Below are positions 35,483-45,047 of a DNA stretch of 64,000 nucleotides, piece after piece. Source of the stretch: Vibrio toranzoniae. Lineage in GTDB: Bacteria > Pseudomonadota > Gammaproteobacteria > Enterobacterales > Vibrionaceae. Position 1 is the stretch's first letter. Every line of letters starts with the position of its first letter. The position numbers were made by a program, and so were the translations under genes. The stretch spans positions 558,001 through 622,000 of the forward strand of contig NZ_AP025515.1 in NCBI RefSeq assembly GCF_024347655.1, given 5' to 3'. A model generated the notes under the pieces. The model was given only the letters and a program-made list of their open reading frames with translations, had not been told where the DNA came from and ran no database searches.

Positions 35483-35965
35483 TTAAATCTCCTCAAAACG
35501 CATAGACATGGTTCGTGATTGAGTTTCCATCCCTAGCGACTCATAGAACCTTTGAGCTTGCTGGTTGAACTCCATCACTTCCAGTCTAAGCTCAATCGCG
35601 CCCCTAGATTGAGCCCAGTGATTAAATGACCTCATCAAAGATCGACCAACACCTTGATTCTGGATCTGTTCATTAACCACAATTGTGCTCACTCTCGCCA
35701 CTTTATGCGGCTGAATAAAACTTACCCCTTTGTTCTGCGTCACTTTACCTGCTAAAAAGCCAACCACTTGTTGCTCATGAACCGCAACCAAGAAAGTCCC
35801 TAAAGGGTCGATCATCATGCCTAACCAGTACTCCTCACTGTCGGCGAAACCCTGTGAAGGTGGCGCAAATACCATAGGAGCACCAAGATGATGTTGACGG
35901 TTTATCTGATCAGAGAGTTCTAAGATTGAGCGTATATCAGCGACTTTGGCAGTACGGATTTGCAT
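35483..35965 (-). CDS. GNAT-family N-acetyltransferase
   Basis: 160 residues. Acetyl-CoA loop VNEQIQNQGVGRSLMRSF (Q/R-x2-G-x-G/A) and the following IELRLEVMEFNQQAQRFYESLGM are classic RimI-like GNAT features. Likely acetylates a small amine or a protein N-terminus. Co-transcribed with and just upstream of the L,D-transpeptidase gene, though no functional link is known. Confidence 0.85.
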   Translation of the reverse strand: MQIRTAKVADIRSILELSDQINRQHHLGAPMVFAPPSQGFADSEEYWLGMMIDPLGTFLVAVHEQQVVGFLAGKVTQNKGVSFIQPHKVARVSTIVVNEQIQNQGVGRSLMRSFNHWAQSRGAIELRLEVMEFNQQAQRFYESLGMETQSRTMSMRFEEI

Positions 35966-36173
35966 ATCATTACCTTGTTTTCTTTCAATGAAACCTTAGC
36001 AAAAAAGGCTTAGTTGTGCACTGTTATACAGGCTGCCTCAGGGGCCCTATCACTATCATTGACAGATACTAGGCTGTAATTTCAGGGGAATTGTTCCGCA
36101 AATCAGGGGAACATTTATAGTCGTTGAGTGCTACTATCGTTACAGAATTAATACGCTAACTATGGATACCTAT

Positions 36174-37154
36174 ATGATAAAGTTCGCTGTAATTGGCACC
36201 AATTGGATTACACAAAAGTTTGTTCAAGCTGCCCATGACACACAATCAATGAAACTTGGTGCGGTATATTCACGTAACCTAGACAGCGCCGCGCAGTTTG
36301 CGCAAGAGTTTAACGTTAAAACAAACTACGATTCACTCGAAGCGCTGGCGAATGATAGCACTATCGAAGCCGTGTACATCGCTTCACCTAACTCATTACA
36401 TTGCGAGCAATCAATATTGATGATGGAGCATGGCAAGCATGTTATCTGTGAAAAGCCTGTTGCATCGAATATTGATGAAGCGACTCGAATGTTTAAAATA
36501 GCCAAACAAAATGATGTGGTGTTATTTGAGGCGTACAAATCTCAATTTCTTCCGAACTTTAAACAAGTTCAATTGGGGTTAGAAAAAATCGGCAAAGTGC
36601 ATAAAGCACACATCAATTACTGCCAATATTCCTCGCGCTATCAAAAATATCTAAATGGAGAGAAGCCAAATACTTTCAACCCCGCTTTCTCTAACGGCTC
36701 GTTGGTCGACATCGGTTTTTATTGTGTAGCTGCGACAGTCGCACTATTTGGCAAACCTGAAAATGCGCAGGCTTCTGCAAAGCTACTGGATTCAGGCGTT
36801 GATGCTCATGGTTGTGCAATCTTCCAATACCCAGAATTTGACGTAACCCTTGCGCACTCCAAAGTGAGCGACTCCTATGCGCCAAGTGAGATCCAAGGAG
36901 AGCTTGGAGCTATCATCATTGATCATATCGCCGAATGTACCGATGTTAAGATCCACTACCGTGATGGCAGTATTGAGAACCTCACTCAAGTACAGAGCGA
37001 AAACTCAATGAGTTACGAAGCACAAGCCTTTGCAGACTGCATTGGTGGCGATCAAACTACTGAATCTCAAGCAGAACAACGCGCTTTAACCGTTGCTCAG
37101 TTAATTACAGAGATGCGTCAGCAAGTTGGTGTCGTTTACCCTTCTGACAAATAG
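36174..37154 (+). CDS. Gfo/Idh/MocA-family oxidoreductase
   Basis: 326 residues from ATG 36174 (GGA about 8 bases upstream; ATG 36162 is an alternative). N-terminal Rossmann fold FAVIGTNWITQKFVQAA, then AVYIASPNSLHCEQS and the catalytic-Lys motif HVICEKPVASN. C-terminal alpha/beta domain with GSLVDIGFYCVAA. NAD(P)-dependent oxidation of a sugar or inositol-like substrate is expected; the closest pattern is the MocA/YulF-type single-gene oxidoreductases. No operon partner. Confidence 0.85.
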   Translation: MIKFAVIGTNWITQKFVQAAHDTQSMKLGAVYSRNLDSAAQFAQEFNVKTNYDSLEALANDSTIEAVYIASPNSLHCEQSILMMEHGKHVICEKPVASNIDEATRMFKIAKQNDVVLFEAYKSQFLPNFKQVQLGLEKIGKVHKAHINYCQYSSRYQKYLNGEKPNTFNPAFSNGSLVDIGFYCVAATVALFGKPENAQASAKLLDSGVDAHGCAIFQYPEFDVTLAHSKVSDSYAPSEIQGELGAIIIDHIAECTDVKIHYRDGSIENLTQVQSENSMSYEAQAFADCIGGDQTTESQAEQRALTVAQLITEMRQQVGVVYPSDK

Positions 37155-37318
37155 AGCTACCCAGCACGTTAAAATACTGATTTTGAAGACATACTAATTT
37201 ATGCATAACCAAATTTAATCTTTACGACAAAGAACCGGATTAGTTGATTTAGGTTCGATCTGTTTAAATTCGCGTTCGATATCCATCGTATTTATTTAGT
37301 TTGTTGAAGGTGTGTAAA

Positions 37319-37477
37319 ATGTTTTCAGTTGATGATCGCGTTATGGCAACAAAAGGGGTTGATCTTGGTGAAATGGTAGTAACGGGCCTAAGTGCTGGCG
37401 GTTTCTACGTTCACGTTACAACGGTAGAAGGCGCAATGCCGCTAACTTACCCAATGCAAGACCTTAAAAAAGCATAG
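37319..37477 (+). CDS. Small protein of 52 residues, function unknown
   Basis: ATG 37319 to TAG 37475, behind AAGGTG 7 bases upstream and followed by a strong terminator, so a genuine monocistronic gene. The peptide begins MFSVDDRVMATKGVDLGEMV and ends TYPMQDLKKA, with a Gly-rich turn (LSAGGFYVHVTTVEG) in the middle. It reads like a compact all-beta (SH3/Tudor-like) fold. No cysteines, signal or membrane segment. I do not recognise a named family. Confidence 0.7.
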   Translation: MFSVDDRVMATKGVDLGEMVVTGLSAGGFYVHVTTVEGAMPLTYPMQDLKKA

Positions 37478-37527
37478 TTTGATTACTCCGCTCATTTAGC
37501 AGCCACTCTGCTAAAGATAACAGAATT

Positions 37528-37577
37528 AAGGCTTTGGCTACTCCTCTTTGTTAGGACGATCAGCCAGAGCCTTTTTT
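37528..37577 (+). terminator. Terminator after the 52-residue protein gene
   Basis: 12-bp stem AAGGCTTTGGCT / AGCCAGAGCCTT (one G-T pair), 22-base loop, then TTTT. Confidence 0.85.
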
Positions 37578-37803
37578 ATATCAGCGATTCTCCCCCAGCG
37601 CTCTCCATTGGCTTCCCCATCACAATAAATGCCCTTACCAGTGGCTAATACCACCAACAAAAACCCTTTAAAATAAATCACTTAACTTACAATTTGCCTA
37701 TTTTCAGTTGATATTGGTTATTAGAGAAAGCTTATTTTTAACAACAGCTTCTGGTATATTAGCAACATCTTATGCTGATAATAACCATGAACTGAGGGAA
37801 GCT

Positions 37804-38436
37804 ATGAAGCTTTACATCTACGACCACTGCCCTTTCTGCGCAAGAGTTGCCTACATTGCCCAATCTCTAAGCTTGAACATCGAACTTATTTCTGTCGATT
37901 ATGATGACGCCCAAACCCTTATCGACCTTATTGGTAAAAAGATGGTGCCAGTCTTACAGAAAGACGATGGCTCTATCATGGCTGAAAGCTTAGACATCAT
38001 CGCTTACTTCATGGATTTGAAATCAAGCAACGAACAACGTGAACCGTCAGAGCAGGCTACACTTTTCCAAAACCGTTCGTTCCCTCTCACTCAACAGATC
38101 GGACGCCCACGTTGGTGGAATCTCGATTTGGCTGAATATCGCTCTGTGGGAAGCAAAGAAGCTTGGCGTGCAAGTAAAGAGACAGAAGGTTTTAACTTTG
38201 AAGAACTCTTAGAAAACACACCGCAATACGTCCAACAAATCAACCCATTGCTAAAAGATGCTGAGCTTTTACTGGACTTAGAAAATGGCGAGTCATCACT
38301 GCCTATCATTGATCAAGCACTCTATTTCTCGATGCTACGTGGCTTCTGTGTTGAGTCAAGTATCACATGGCCACCAGCACTTGAGCATTGGCTCGAAAAA
38401 CAGAGCAAAACGCTCAGCATTAAGCTTCTTCGATAA
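37804..38436 (+). CDS. grxB: Glutaredoxin 2 (GrxB)
   Basis: 210 residues from ATG 37804 (GAGGGAAG upstream; the frame runs to 37708 but the extra codons are not family). Starts MKLYIYDHCPFCARV with the CPFC redox site at residues 9-12, then KKMVPVLQKDDG (cis-Pro) and MAESLDIIAYF. The C-terminal helical domain (RPRWWNLDLAEYRSVGSKEA) makes it the GST-like GrxB rather than a small glutaredoxin. Size matches E. coli GrxB (215). Reduces protein-glutathione disulfides in the cytoplasm. Confidence 0.93.
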   Translation: MKLYIYDHCPFCARVAYIAQSLSLNIELISVDYDDAQTLIDLIGKKMVPVLQKDDGSIMAESLDIIAYFMDLKSSNEQREPSEQATLFQNRSFPLTQQIGRPRWWNLDLAEYRSVGSKEAWRASKETEGFNFEELLENTPQYVQQINPLLKDAELLLDLENGESSLPIIDQALYFSMLRGFCVESSITWPPALEHWLEKQSKTLSIKLLR

Positions 38437-38476
38437 TTTGTTCGTTAGATAAGTCATCAACAGCTAACCTAAACGG

Positions 38477-38518
38477 AAAATCGAAGCGCCTCGACCTATC
38501 ATCGTGAGCTTCGATTTT
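38477..38518. terminator. Bidirectional terminator between grxB and ppsR
   Basis: 11-bp perfect stem AAAATCGAAGC / GCTTCGATTTT with a 20-base loop; T-run on both strands. Confidence 0.75.
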
Positions 38519-38560
38519 ATGCTACTCCTCAACTTTCTTTTGTTCCTCAACTCTCTTTTG

Positions 38561-39394
38561 CTACAACAAGCGTCTTCTCAAACCAGTACGCTCCAAAATT
38601 CGTGTCGAAATCTCTTCAACCGATAGCGAAGACGTATTGATGTAAGGTATCGCTTCTCGGCGAAACATCGACTCTACCGTTTGCAATTCATACAGGCATT
38701 GCGAGTCACTCGCGTATTCGCTGCCCGCTAAACGGTTCTCACGAATCTCCGTCAGCCTTTCTGCATCGATGGTTAAGCCAAACAGCTTGTGTCGGTAGAT
38801 CTCAAATTCAGGCAACAGCTTCAAGCGCGCTAAATCGTCGTGGATGAATGGGTAGTTTGCGACACGCAAACCAAACTGCATTGCCATATACAAGCTTGTC
38901 GGTGTCTTACCGCTTCGAGACACACCCAATAGGATGATATCCGCCTCTTCGAGCCCTTTAAGCGTAATGCCATCATCATGAGCCAGCGTGTATTCAATCG
39001 CAGCAATACGGTCGAAGTACTTCACTGAATCTTTATTAACACTACGTGAACGCTGCAACTTAGGCACCGGGGCCATCTGGGTATCGTCTTGCACTTTCTG
39101 CACAATACTCTCTAGCACGTCATAGCAGTGCGCTGGTGCCTCCAAAAGCTGCTGCTTAATCTGCGGAATCACAATCGAAAAAAAGACCAGAGGCTGGTTA
39201 CCAGTCTCACGATACGAAATTTCAATCTCTTTTAATAAATCAGAAAGTTTGTCTTCACTTTCAACAAACGGGAAGGTTTTTTCGTTAGCTTCGAACGGGA
39301 ATTGACCTAGAACAACATGCCCTAAAGTCTCACATGTTATGGCCGTTCCATCAGAAACATAGAATACATCACGACTTTGGATATCAATTTGCAT
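38561..39394 (-). CDS. ppsR: PpsR, phosphoenolpyruvate synthase regulatory protein (kinase/pyrophosphorylase)
   Basis: 277 residues, DUF299 family: [20 protein letters not shown] at the start and the P-loop-like [15 protein letters not shown] (about 157-171), then [19 protein letters not shown]. Size fits E. coli PpsR (277). It inactivates PpsA by ADP-dependent phosphorylation of the Thr next to the catalytic His, and reactivates it by phosphate-dependent removal. Divergent from its target ppsA. Confidence 0.93.
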   Translation of the reverse strand: MQIDIQSRDVFYVSDGTAITCETLGHVVLGQFPFEANEKTFPFVESEDKLSDLLKEIEISYRETGNQPLVFFSIVIPQIKQQLLEAPAHCYDVLESIVQKVQDDTQMAPVPKLQRSRSVNKDSVKYFDRIAAIEYTLAHDDGITLKGLEEADIILLGVSRSGKTPTSLYMAMQFGLRVANYPFIHDDLARLKLLPEFEIYRHKLFGLTIDAERLTEIRENRLAGSEYASDSQCLYELQTVESMFRREAIPYINTSSLSVEEISTRILERTGLRRRLL

Positions 39395-39572
39395 TTTTTA
39401 TTTAATGTTTAAAATTATTTTGAGTAGGATAGACACCATAATATATATAACGAAACCCTGCTGACTATTACGTCCCCCACAGCTTTGAAAAATACTTAAC
39501 ATTTTTTTTAGCCTTTGCGTAATCGTTTGCTTTTAAATCCCTACAATGCTTGCTATGTTTCTGGAGAAATAA

Positions 39573-41945
39573 ATGCAAAATAATACCCTATGGTTCAATG
39601 GCCTATCCATGGAAGATGTCGACAAAGTCGGCGGTAAGAACGCCTCACTGGGCGAGATGGTTTCTAACCTGTCCAATGCTGGTGTTTCTGTACCTAATGG
39701 TTTTGCTACCACTTCGTATGCGTTTAACGACTTTCTTGATTACAAAGGTCTTGATGAACGTATTCACCAACTACTTGATGAACTTGATGTTGAAGACGTT
39801 GACGCCTTGCGTAAGACAGGTGCAACGATTCGACAATGGGTTCTAGAGGCCCCCTTCCCAGAATCACTAGAGCAAGACATCCGTGATAACTACCGTGAAC
39901 TAATTGAAGGCAACGAAGAATTGTCTGTAGCGGTTCGTTCATCTGCAACCGCAGAAGACCTTCCAGATGCTTCTTTCGCAGGCCAGCAAGAAACTTTCCT
40001 TAATGTGAAAGGTATCGATGCGGTACTAGAAGCAACCAAGCACGTTTACGCTTCACTATTTAATGACCGCGCTATCTCATATCGTGTACACCAAGGTTTT
40101 GATCATCGTGGCATTTCATTGTCTGCGGGTATCCAACGTATGGTTCGCTCAGACAAGGCCTCTTCAGGTGTCATGTTCACCCTTGATACTGAATCAGGCT
40201 TCGACCAAGTGGTATTCATCACCTCTTCTTGGGGTCTAGGTGAAATGGTCGTACAAGGCGCGGTGAACCCAGATGAGTTCTACGTTCACAAACCAATGCT
40301 AGAAGCGGGTCACTACCCAGTTGTTAAAAAGACATTCGGTTCTAAGTTGATCAAGATGATCTACTCGACCAACCAAGAGATCGGCAAGCAAGTTGATATC
40401 ATCGACACGGATACGCAAGAGCGTAACGAGTTCTCACTGAACGATGAAGAGATCAAAGAACTAGCAAAACAAGCGATGATCATCGAGAAGCACTATCAAC
40501 GTCCGATGGACATTGAGTGGGCGAAAGATGGTATCGACGGCAAGCTATACATTGTTCAAGCTCGCCCAGAGACAGTATGTTCTCAAAGCGACCAAAACGT
40601 TATCGAGCGTTACGAGCTAAATAACAAGGCGGATGTCTTGGTTGAAGGCCGTGCTATCGGTCAACGTATCGGTTCAGGCCCAGTTCGTTTGGTTGATTCT
40701 CTTGACCAAATGTCACTGGTTCAAGAAGGCGACGTATTGGTAACAGACATGACAGACCCTGATTGGGAACCTGTGATGAAGAAAGCCTCTGCGATTGTTA
40801 CTAACCGTGGTGGCCGTACTTGTCACGCCGCGATCATCGCTCGTGAACTCGGTATTCCAGCAATCGTTGGTTGTGGTACAGCGACAAGTAACCTAAACGA
40901 CGGCGACACCGTGACAGTGTCATGTTCTGAAGGTGAAACTGGCTACGTTTACCAAGGTGAGCTCGACTTCGAGATCAAACGTTCTGAGGTTGATGAGCTA
41001 CCAATGCTGCCAACCAAAGTGATGATGAACGTGGGTAACCCAGATCGCGCATTCGACTTCGCACAAATTCCAAACGAAGGGGTGGGCCTTGCTCGTTTAG
41101 AGTTCATCATCAACAAGATGATCGGTATTCACCCGAAAGCGCTATTAAACTTCGATGCGCAAACGGATGAGCTAAAAGCGGAAATCAGTGAACGTATTCG
41201 CGGCTACAAAGATCCAATCGATTTCTACGTAAGCAAGCTGACAGAAGGCATCGCGACTATCGCGTCTGCATTCTGGCCTAAGCGCGTGATCGTACGTATG
41301 TCTGACTTTAAGTCGAACGAGTACAGTAACCTAGTAGGCGGCAAAGAGTTCGAACCACATGAAGAGAACCCAATGCTGGGCTTCCGTGGTGCATCTCGTT
41401 ACATCTCACCAGTATTCGAAGATTGTTTCGAGCTAGAGACTCAAGCGATCAAACGTGTTCGCGACGAGATGGGTCTTAAGAACGTTGAAATCATGATTCC
41501 ATTCGTTCGCACTCCAAGCGAAGCGGCCTCGGTTATCGACATTCTGGCTAAATTCGATCTTCGCCGTGGTGACCAAGGTCTGAAAGTCATCATGATGTGC
41601 GAGCTGCCATCCAATGCGATCTTGGCAGAAGAGTTCTTGAAGTACTTCGATGGCTTCTCTATCGGTTCAAACGACATGACACAGCTGACGCTTGGCCTAG
41701 ACCGAGATTCAGGTGACGTTGCACACCTGTTCGACGAGCGTAACCCAGCTGTGAAAGCGATGCTTAAAATGGCTATCGACGCAGCAACCAAAGCCGGTAA
41801 ATACGTGGGCATTTGTGGCCAAGGTCCATCTGACCATGACGACCTAGCAGAATGGTTAATGGAACAAGGCATCAGCTCTGTTTCACTCAACCCAGATACG
41901 GTTATCGACACGTGGTTGAAGTTAGGTAACGTTACGGATAAGTAA
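39573..41945 (+). CDS. ppsA: PpsA, phosphoenolpyruvate synthase
   Basis: 790 residues. N-terminal ATP-grasp domain ([40 protein letters not shown]). Central phosphohistidine domain [19 protein letters not shown] with catalytic His at about 418 and the regulatory Thr two residues before. C-terminal PEP-binding TIM barrel ending [17 protein letters not shown] with the catalytic Cys. Converts pyruvate plus ATP to PEP, AMP and phosphate for gluconeogenesis. Divergent from ppsR; terminator at 41972. Confidence 0.95.
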   Translation: MQNNTLWFNGLSMEDVDKVGGKNASLGEMVSNLSNAGVSVPNGFATTSYAFNDFLDYKGLDERIHQLLDELDVEDVDALRKTGATIRQWVLEAPFPESLEQDIRDNYRELIEGNEELSVAVRSSATAEDLPDASFAGQQETFLNVKGIDAVLEATKHVYASLFNDRAISYRVHQGFDHRGISLSAGIQRMVRSDKASSGVMFTLDTESGFDQVVFITSSWGLGEMVVQGAVNPDEFYVHKPMLEAGHYPVVKKTFGSKLIKMIYSTNQEIGKQVDIIDTDTQERNEFSLNDEEIKELAKQAMIIEKHYQRPMDIEWAKDGIDGKLYIVQARPETVCSQSDQNVIERYELNNKADVLVEGRAIGQRIGSGPVRLVDSLDQMSLVQEGDVLVTDMTDPDWEPVMKKASAIVTNRGGRTCHAAIIARELGIPAIVGCGTATSNLNDGDTVTVSCSEGETGYVYQGELDFEIKRSEVDELPMLPTKVMMNVGNPDRAFDFAQIPNEGVGLARLEFIINKMIGIHPKALLNFDAQTDELKAEISERIRGYKDPIDFYVSKLTEGIATIASAFWPKRVIVRMSDFKSNEYSNLVGGKEFEPHEENPMLGFRGASRYISPVFEDCFELETQAIKRVRDEMGLKNVEIMIPFVRTPSEAASVIDILAKFDLRRGDQGLKVIMMCELPSNAILAEEFLKYFDGFSIGSNDMTQLTLGLDRDSGDVAHLFDERNPAVKAMLKMAIDAATKAGKYVGICGQGPSDHDDLAEWLMEQGISSVSLNPDTVIDTWLKLGNVTDK

Positions 41946-41971
41946 CACTTAGCCTAATAAGCAGAGTCAAC

Positions 41972-41999
41972 AAAGCCAGTTCATCGAGACTGGCTTTTT
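41972..41999 (+). terminator. Terminator after ppsA
   Basis: 9-bp perfect stem AAAGCCAGT / ACTGGCTTT with 8-base loop, then TT (T-run total 5). Confidence 0.85.
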
Positions 42000-42169
42000 G
42001 CTTCCCTTAACGCTAGTCACACCGACCACTATTCTCTGACGAAGCTGAATATGTATAGATCTGGTAACATTTATTGGTATCGAACTGACCTTACGCTATC
42101 CTTGAGGCAAATCTACATTGAGGTGGTTGTCACTGTGACAAGCCTTGCTTCAAGACTAATAAGAGTGTT

Positions 42170-43504
42170 ATGAATTCAACAATTACAACCCCTTCGCCTT
42201 CTCTTAGCCGACAACTCTATACAATGACATGGCCAATGCTGTTTGGAGTGCTCTCACTAATGAGCTTCCAACTTGTAGACAGTGCTTTCATTGGTCAATT
42301 GGGGGTTCTGCCGCTCGCAGTTCAAGGTTTCACGCTTCCAATACAGATGATCATCATTGGTATTCAGGTCGGGTTAGGCATCGCGACAACGGCAGTCATT
42401 GCGAGAGCCATTGGTGCCAACGAAACACGCTATGCCAAACAACTTGGTGGATTAGTCATTGTAATGGGGAGCGTGAGTGTCGCGCTTTTCTCGGTCATCA
42501 TCTATCTGCTTCGTGGACCCATTTTACAGCTTCTCGATGCGCCGCCAACGGTGTTGCCGATCATTGATTCTTACTGGATCTATTGGCTAGTCAGTTCTTG
42601 GACGGGTGCACTACTCTACTTCTTTTACAGTGTCTGTCGTGCTAATGGCAACACTATGCTGCCAGGCTCAATGATGATCGCGACCAGTATCATCAACTTG
42701 GTATTGGACCCGATTTTCATCTTTACGCTCGACATGGGTATCAACGGTGCAGCCATTGCAACCATTTTGGCGTTCGGCGCAGGCATCTTTATCGTGGCTC
42801 CAAAAGTGACCAAGAAGCATTGGATGACGTTCGACTGGCACGATCTTGATATTGGTAAGAGTGTTCGCTCCATCGGCAATATCATGGGCCCTGCGATGAT
42901 CAGCCAACTGCTACCGCCAGTCTCTTCTATGCTGGCGACTAAACTACTTGCGGGTTATGGCACCGCAGCGGTTGCAGCTTGGGCGTTAGGATCCCGTTTT
43001 GAGTTTTTCTCAATTGTGGCAGTGTTAGCACTGACGATGTCGATGCCGCCAATGGTTGGCCGTATGTTGGGAGAAAAGAGCCTAGAGAACATACGTAAAC
43101 TCGTGAAGATTGCCGTCACCTTCGTGTTAGGTTTCCAGTTGTTGGTTGCGCTGGTGACTTGGTTGTTCTCTGGCGGGCTATCGAGCCTAATGACCAGTGA
43201 CAACGAGGTCTCAACGATTTTGAACTATCACCTACTGATCGTTCCTATCAGCTTAGGGCCACTGGGTATCTGTATGTTGATGGTTTCGATTTCTAACGCT
43301 TTAGGCAAGTCTTACACCGCATTAACGATTTCAGCACTGCGTCTGTTTGCTTTCTTCTTGCCTTGTTTATGGATTGGCTCCCAAGTTGCTGGAATTGAAG
43401 GCCTATTCTGGGGCGCCATGGTAGGTAATGTACTTGCAGGAACCTGTGCATGGTTTATGTACCAACGCACACTTGGACAAGTCGAAGCTAAGCTAGTCAG
43501 CTAG
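42170..43504 (+). CDS. MATE-family multidrug/Na+ efflux transporter
   Basis: 444 residues, twelve hydrophobic helices in two repeated halves. N-terminal LYTMTWPMLFGVLSLMSFQL and VDSAFIGQLGVLPLAVQGF (the MATE D-x-F-I-G signature), later NGAAIATILAFGAG, and in the second half ALGSRFEFFSIVAVLALTMS. It exports cationic compounds or dyes in exchange for Na+ or H+. Stands alone; terminator follows directly. Confidence 0.9.
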   Translation: MNSTITTPSPSLSRQLYTMTWPMLFGVLSLMSFQLVDSAFIGQLGVLPLAVQGFTLPIQMIIIGIQVGLGIATTAVIARAIGANETRYAKQLGGLVIVMGSVSVALFSVIIYLLRGPILQLLDAPPTVLPIIDSYWIYWLVSSWTGALLYFFYSVCRANGNTMLPGSMMIATSIINLVLDPIFIFTLDMGINGAAIATILAFGAGIFIVAPKVTKKHWMTFDWHDLDIGKSVRSIGNIMGPAMISQLLPPVSSMLATKLLAGYGTAAVAAWALGSRFEFFSIVAVLALTMSMPPMVGRMLGEKSLENIRKLVKIAVTFVLGFQLLVALVTWLFSGGLSSLMTSDNEVSTILNYHLLIVPISLGPLGICMLMVSISNALGKSYTALTISALRLFAFFLPCLWIGSQVAGIEGLFWGAMVGNVLAGTCAWFMYQRTLGQVEAKLVS

Positions 43505-43519
43505 TAAATAGGAAGGAGC

Positions 43520-43547
43520 AAAAAGCAGCCACTCAGGCTGCTTTTTG
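43520..43547 (+). terminator. Terminator after the MATE gene
   Basis: 11-bp perfect stem AAAAAGCAGCC / GGCTGCTTTTT with 5-base loop. Confidence 0.88.
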
Positions 43548-43754
43548 TTATCTAAGTTCTGATATCCCCACCCAAAAAGAATGCCGACCGACAATCATTT
43601 CAGTCTAACAATTACTAGCTAGATTTCCGCAAATAGGAAACATCCGTCGAGCCAATTTTCATCCCCCCCTTAGAACTTGTCCTAGATCATTAAAGTATTC
43701 AAAAACGCAACCTTTGGTTTTAAATATGTAAACTTTGATGGAGTTTAAGAAATT

Positions 43755-43775
43755 AAACCATATCGAAGATGGTTT
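43755..43775. promoter_or_regulatory. Inverted repeat upstream of the YheO-like regulator gene, possible operator
   Basis: AAACCAT and ATGGTTT arms, 7 bp each and perfect, 7 bp apart. Located 160 bp before the regulator start within the 390-bp gap after the MATE terminator; the rest of the gap shows no gene. Confidence 0.4.
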
Positions 43776-43936
43776 GGTGATCGTGTTCAAATTATGCTCT
43801 TAATTTAAGTTAAATTCTCGTTATTTGTTGATGTTTTGAACGTCTTTTATGGTTTACAGAAGTTTACTGCATCTTGTTCAAATACCACCAAAGGAGTAGA
43901 TTTCAGTCATTGAGTTCAAAAATATAAACCGAAATC

Positions 43937-44602
43937 ATGAATGTAAAACAAGTTCGATTCACCGATGAAGACAGAGAATGTTTAAGCAATTACTTCCGCT
44001 TAGCGGACACAATTGCTGACTTGATTGGCCCTTACTGTGAGGTGGTCATTCACTCCTTTGAAAGCTTAGAAAACTCTGTCGTGAAGATCGTCAATGGTCA
44101 TCACACAGGTCGTGAAATCGGCTCGCCTATCACCGATTTAGGTTTACGTATGTGGAGCACATTCGAGAAAACTGGTGAAGTTTCACCGAAAAGTTATTTC
44201 ACCAACGCAGCAGACGGTTCCCTACTGAAATCGACCACCTGCGTGCTGGCAGGCCCACAACAAAAGCCGATTGGCATGCTGTGTATCAACATGAACTTAT
44301 CTTTCCCATTCCCAGAAATCGTCAAGACGCTGATGCCGCAGTGCAATGTACCTCAAACCATTGTCAGCGAGACATTCAGTAACAATGCGAATGACGTCAT
44401 TCAGCAAGCATTGAGTTCAGCCATTAAAGAAGTTGACCAAGATGAGACGATTTCTTCCAAAGGTCGCAATAAAGCCATCATCCGTTGCTTGTTTGATAAC
44501 GGAGTATTTGAGCTAAAAGAGACGACTACACAAGTATCAGAGCAACTTGGGATCAGCCGCCAGGCGGTTTACAAGTTTATCCGTGAATTTAAATCAGAAT
44601 AA
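43937..44602 (+). CDS. YheO/DauR-type transcriptional regulator (PAS-like plus HTH)
   Basis: 221 residues. The N-terminal ~115 form the YheO-type PAS-like domain (IADLIGPYCEVVIHSFESLE, NGHHTGREIGSPITDLGL, KPIGMLCINMNLSFPF). The C-terminal helix-turn-helix is GVFELKETTTQVSEQLGISR followed by QAVYKFIREFK. DauR-like proteins repress amino-acid catabolism genes. Here it heads an operon with RidA, a cystine-type symporter and a disulfide reductase, so it probably senses a sulfur amino acid. 24 bp precede ridA. Confidence 0.85.
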   Translation: MNVKQVRFTDEDRECLSNYFRLADTIADLIGPYCEVVIHSFESLENSVVKIVNGHHTGREIGSPITDLGLRMWSTFEKTGEVSPKSYFTNAADGSLLKSTTCVLAGPQQKPIGMLCINMNLSFPFPEIVKTLMPQCNVPQTIVSETFSNNANDVIQQALSSAIKEVDQDETISSKGRNKAIIRCLFDNGVFELKETTTQVSEQLGISRQAVYKFIREFKSE

Positions 44603-44626
44603 AACCAATAATTTAGGAGTTACATC

Positions 44627-45010
44627 GTGAAACAGATCATTGCCACTGAACAAGCACCTGCAGCTATCGGCCCTTACTCACAAGGTACGTCTTACGGCGA
44701 CATGGTTTATACATCAGGCCAATTACCTCTCGTTCCAGAAACCATGCAGTTTGTTGAGGGCGGCATCAAAGAGCAGGCTCGTCAGTCTCTAGAAAACTTA
44801 AAAGCGGTATTAGAAGCGAGTAATGCGGGACTGGACACAGTGCTTAAGACAACCTGCTTCCTATCAGACATGGAGAACTTCGTCGCGTTTAACGAAGTGT
44901 ACACAGAAGTGTTTGGTACAGAGAACGCACCTGCTCGTTCTTGTGTTGAAGCAGCAAGATTACCAAAAGACGCATTGGTTGAAGTTGAAGCCATCGCATA
45001 CAAAAAATAA
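44627..45010 (+). CDS. RidA-family reactive-intermediate deaminase
   Basis: 127 residues, whole-length YjgF/RidA fold: EQAPAAIGPYSQGTSYGDMV, YTSGQLPLVP, QARQSLENLKAVLEASNAGL, and the arginine-containing end ENAPARSCVEAARLPKDALV (substrate Arg conserved). It hydrolyses enamine/imine intermediates such as 2-aminoacrylate made by PLP-dependent lyases, including cysteine desulfhydrases. Placement before a cystine transporter fits detoxification during cysteine breakdown. Confidence 0.9.
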   Translation: MKQIIATEQAPAAIGPYSQGTSYGDMVYTSGQLPLVPETMQFVEGGIKEQARQSLENLKAVLEASNAGLDTVLKTTCFLSDMENFVAFNEVYTEVFGTENAPARSCVEAARLPKDALVEVEAIAYKK

Positions 45011-45047
45011 CCGACTTAGTTATTAATGGGTATCATAGGAGATTCTC

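Noticed and set aside
39395-39572. Cra or other operator between ppsR and ppsA
   Set aside because: I looked for a GCTGAA-type palindrome and found none I could defend.
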